Of a stretch of DNA of 49,942 nucleotides, positions 49,604 through 49,942 are shown piece by piece. This DNA comes from an uncultured Eggerthellaceae bacterium (lineage in GTDB: Bacteria; Actinomycetota; Coriobacteriia; Coriobacteriales; Eggerthellaceae). The stretch is taken from the NCBI GenBank assembly GCA_934631995.1, contig CAKTYF010000003.1, positions 1-49,942 on the forward strand, read 5' to 3'. A model generated the notes under the pieces. It saw only the letters and a list, made by a program, of their open reading frames with translations, searched no databases and was not told the DNA's origin. A program made the translations under genes and the position numbers. Within the stretch, counting starts at the first letter, position 1, and each line of letters begins with the position of its first letter.

Positions 49604-49723
49604 TGTTGTCAAATTACCCCACCTTTTGTCAACAAAAAAATCCGAGGCGCTGTTTGTCCTCGGATTTTTTCGTTGGCAGCGTTGTTGGAAATTGTTGACA
49701 AAAGGTGGGGTAATTTGTCAACA
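49604..49723. repeat. Inverted pair of 31-bp repeats flanking a terminator hairpin
   Basis: Copy 3 (49604-49634, plus) and copy 4 (49693-49723, minus) face each other. Between them TCCGAGG (49641-49647) pairs with CCTCGGA (49658-49664), flanked by A7 and T6, so it terminates in both directions. Copy 4 is itself a perfect 10-bp inverted repeat at its ends (TGTTGACAAA/TTTGTCAACA). Confidence 0.88.
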
Positions 49724-49785
49724 AACGGGGTGGCCGTCAACAGCGCCGCCAGGGAAGTTTGTCAACAGCGCTGCTAGGGTAGTTT
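49718..49785 (+). repeat. 25-bp tandem repeat containing GTCAACA
   Basis: GTCAACAGCGCCGCCAGGGA... (49736-49760) and GTCAACAGCGCTGCTAGGGT... (49761-49785) are tandem 25-bp units with three mismatches. A third GTCAACA lies at 49718 in copy 4 of the 31-bp repeat, and TTTTGTCAAC recurs near 49883-49892. Such arrays of short repeats resemble transposase-binding sites at the ends of some insertion sequences (for example IS21 type). No transposase gene is in the window; the region 48927-49942 holds no gene. Confidence 0.6.
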
Positions 49786-49942
49786 GGCGACATGAACAAG
49801 ACAGCGAATTGACATGGCGGCCTATAAGGTCACGAATCCGGGTACCCCTCTTGCGTAAACCACTCGGGGGGTGTTCCTATAGTTTTGTCAACCGATTTTT
49901 CGATTGATTTCCCCCTTGCATGGCAATGCTGACGCCGACCCC

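Noticed and set aside
49386..49907. Protein-coding gene near the right edge
   Set aside because: The frame runs through terminators and inverted repeats, has no ribosome site and no protein-like composition.

Overview
The window looks like a chromosomal segment from a strict anaerobe of the Coriobacteriia, most likely Eggerthellaceae (Eggerthella/Slackia/Adlercreutzia/Denitrobacterium-like). This is inferred from protein character and gene content: a menaquinone methyltransferase, hypAB, a DUF5692-type membrane protein, a soluble DMSO-reductase-superfamily molybdoenzyme with an HydN-like ferredoxin, DASS anion permeases, actinobacterial-style infA/rpoA operon order and moderately high GC. No species name can be assigned from sequence alone.

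Layout. 1-3.5 kb: end of an unknown plus-strand gene, then menG and a B12-binding-type radical SAM gene on the minus strand. 3.9-8.1 kb: small membrane protein, tatB-tatC, hypA, hypB, nadE. 8.3-10.6 kb: groES-groEL under a perfect CIRCE operator. 10.8-12.1 kb: a His/Cys-rich metal exporter, tRNA-Lys and tRNA-Gln. 12.5-17.1 kb: infA-rpmJ-rpsM-rpsK-rpsD-rpoA-rplQ, then a lone ecfT. 17.7-28.4 kb: eno, mogA, alr, udg, folC, SRP RNA, dedA, dnaX, ybaB, recR. 28.8-42.6 kb is the accessory part: DUF5692 protein and TetR regulator, two candidate small RNAs, a LysR regulator, two DASS transporters, a small membrane protein, a molybdopterin oxidoreductase with its ferredoxin, a 57-residue zinc-ribbon protein, a metallo-beta-lactamase-fold hydrolase, a multi-cluster Fe-S protein and a MobB-MobA fusion. 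43.4-46.0 kb: polar amino-acid ABC transporter. 46.3-48.9 kb: homocysteine S-methyltransferase, tRNA-Ala, yebC. 48.9-49.9 kb: no gene, only repeats.

How it fits together. The 31-42.6 kb region reads as a self-contained module for anaerobic use of an organic anion: transporters to move it, a LysR regulator, a soluble molybdoenzyme plus electron-transfer protein, a lactonase-type hydrolase, and MobBA (with mogA elsewhere) to build the molybdenum cofactor. The substrate cannot be read from the sequence. The rest is mostly housekeeping.

The most unusual feature is a set of dispersed intergenic repeats. Two related families of 215-250 bp elements have long inverted arms (three copies of family I, two of family II). 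A 31-bp TGTTG...CAACA repeat has four copies, two of them at the same distance upstream of family I elements. Shorter palindromic repeats sit directly 3' of tRNA-Gln and of the SRP RNA. Several genes (radical SAM, metal exporter, ecfT) have a -10 box 7-9 nt before the start codon, suggesting leaderless mRNAs.
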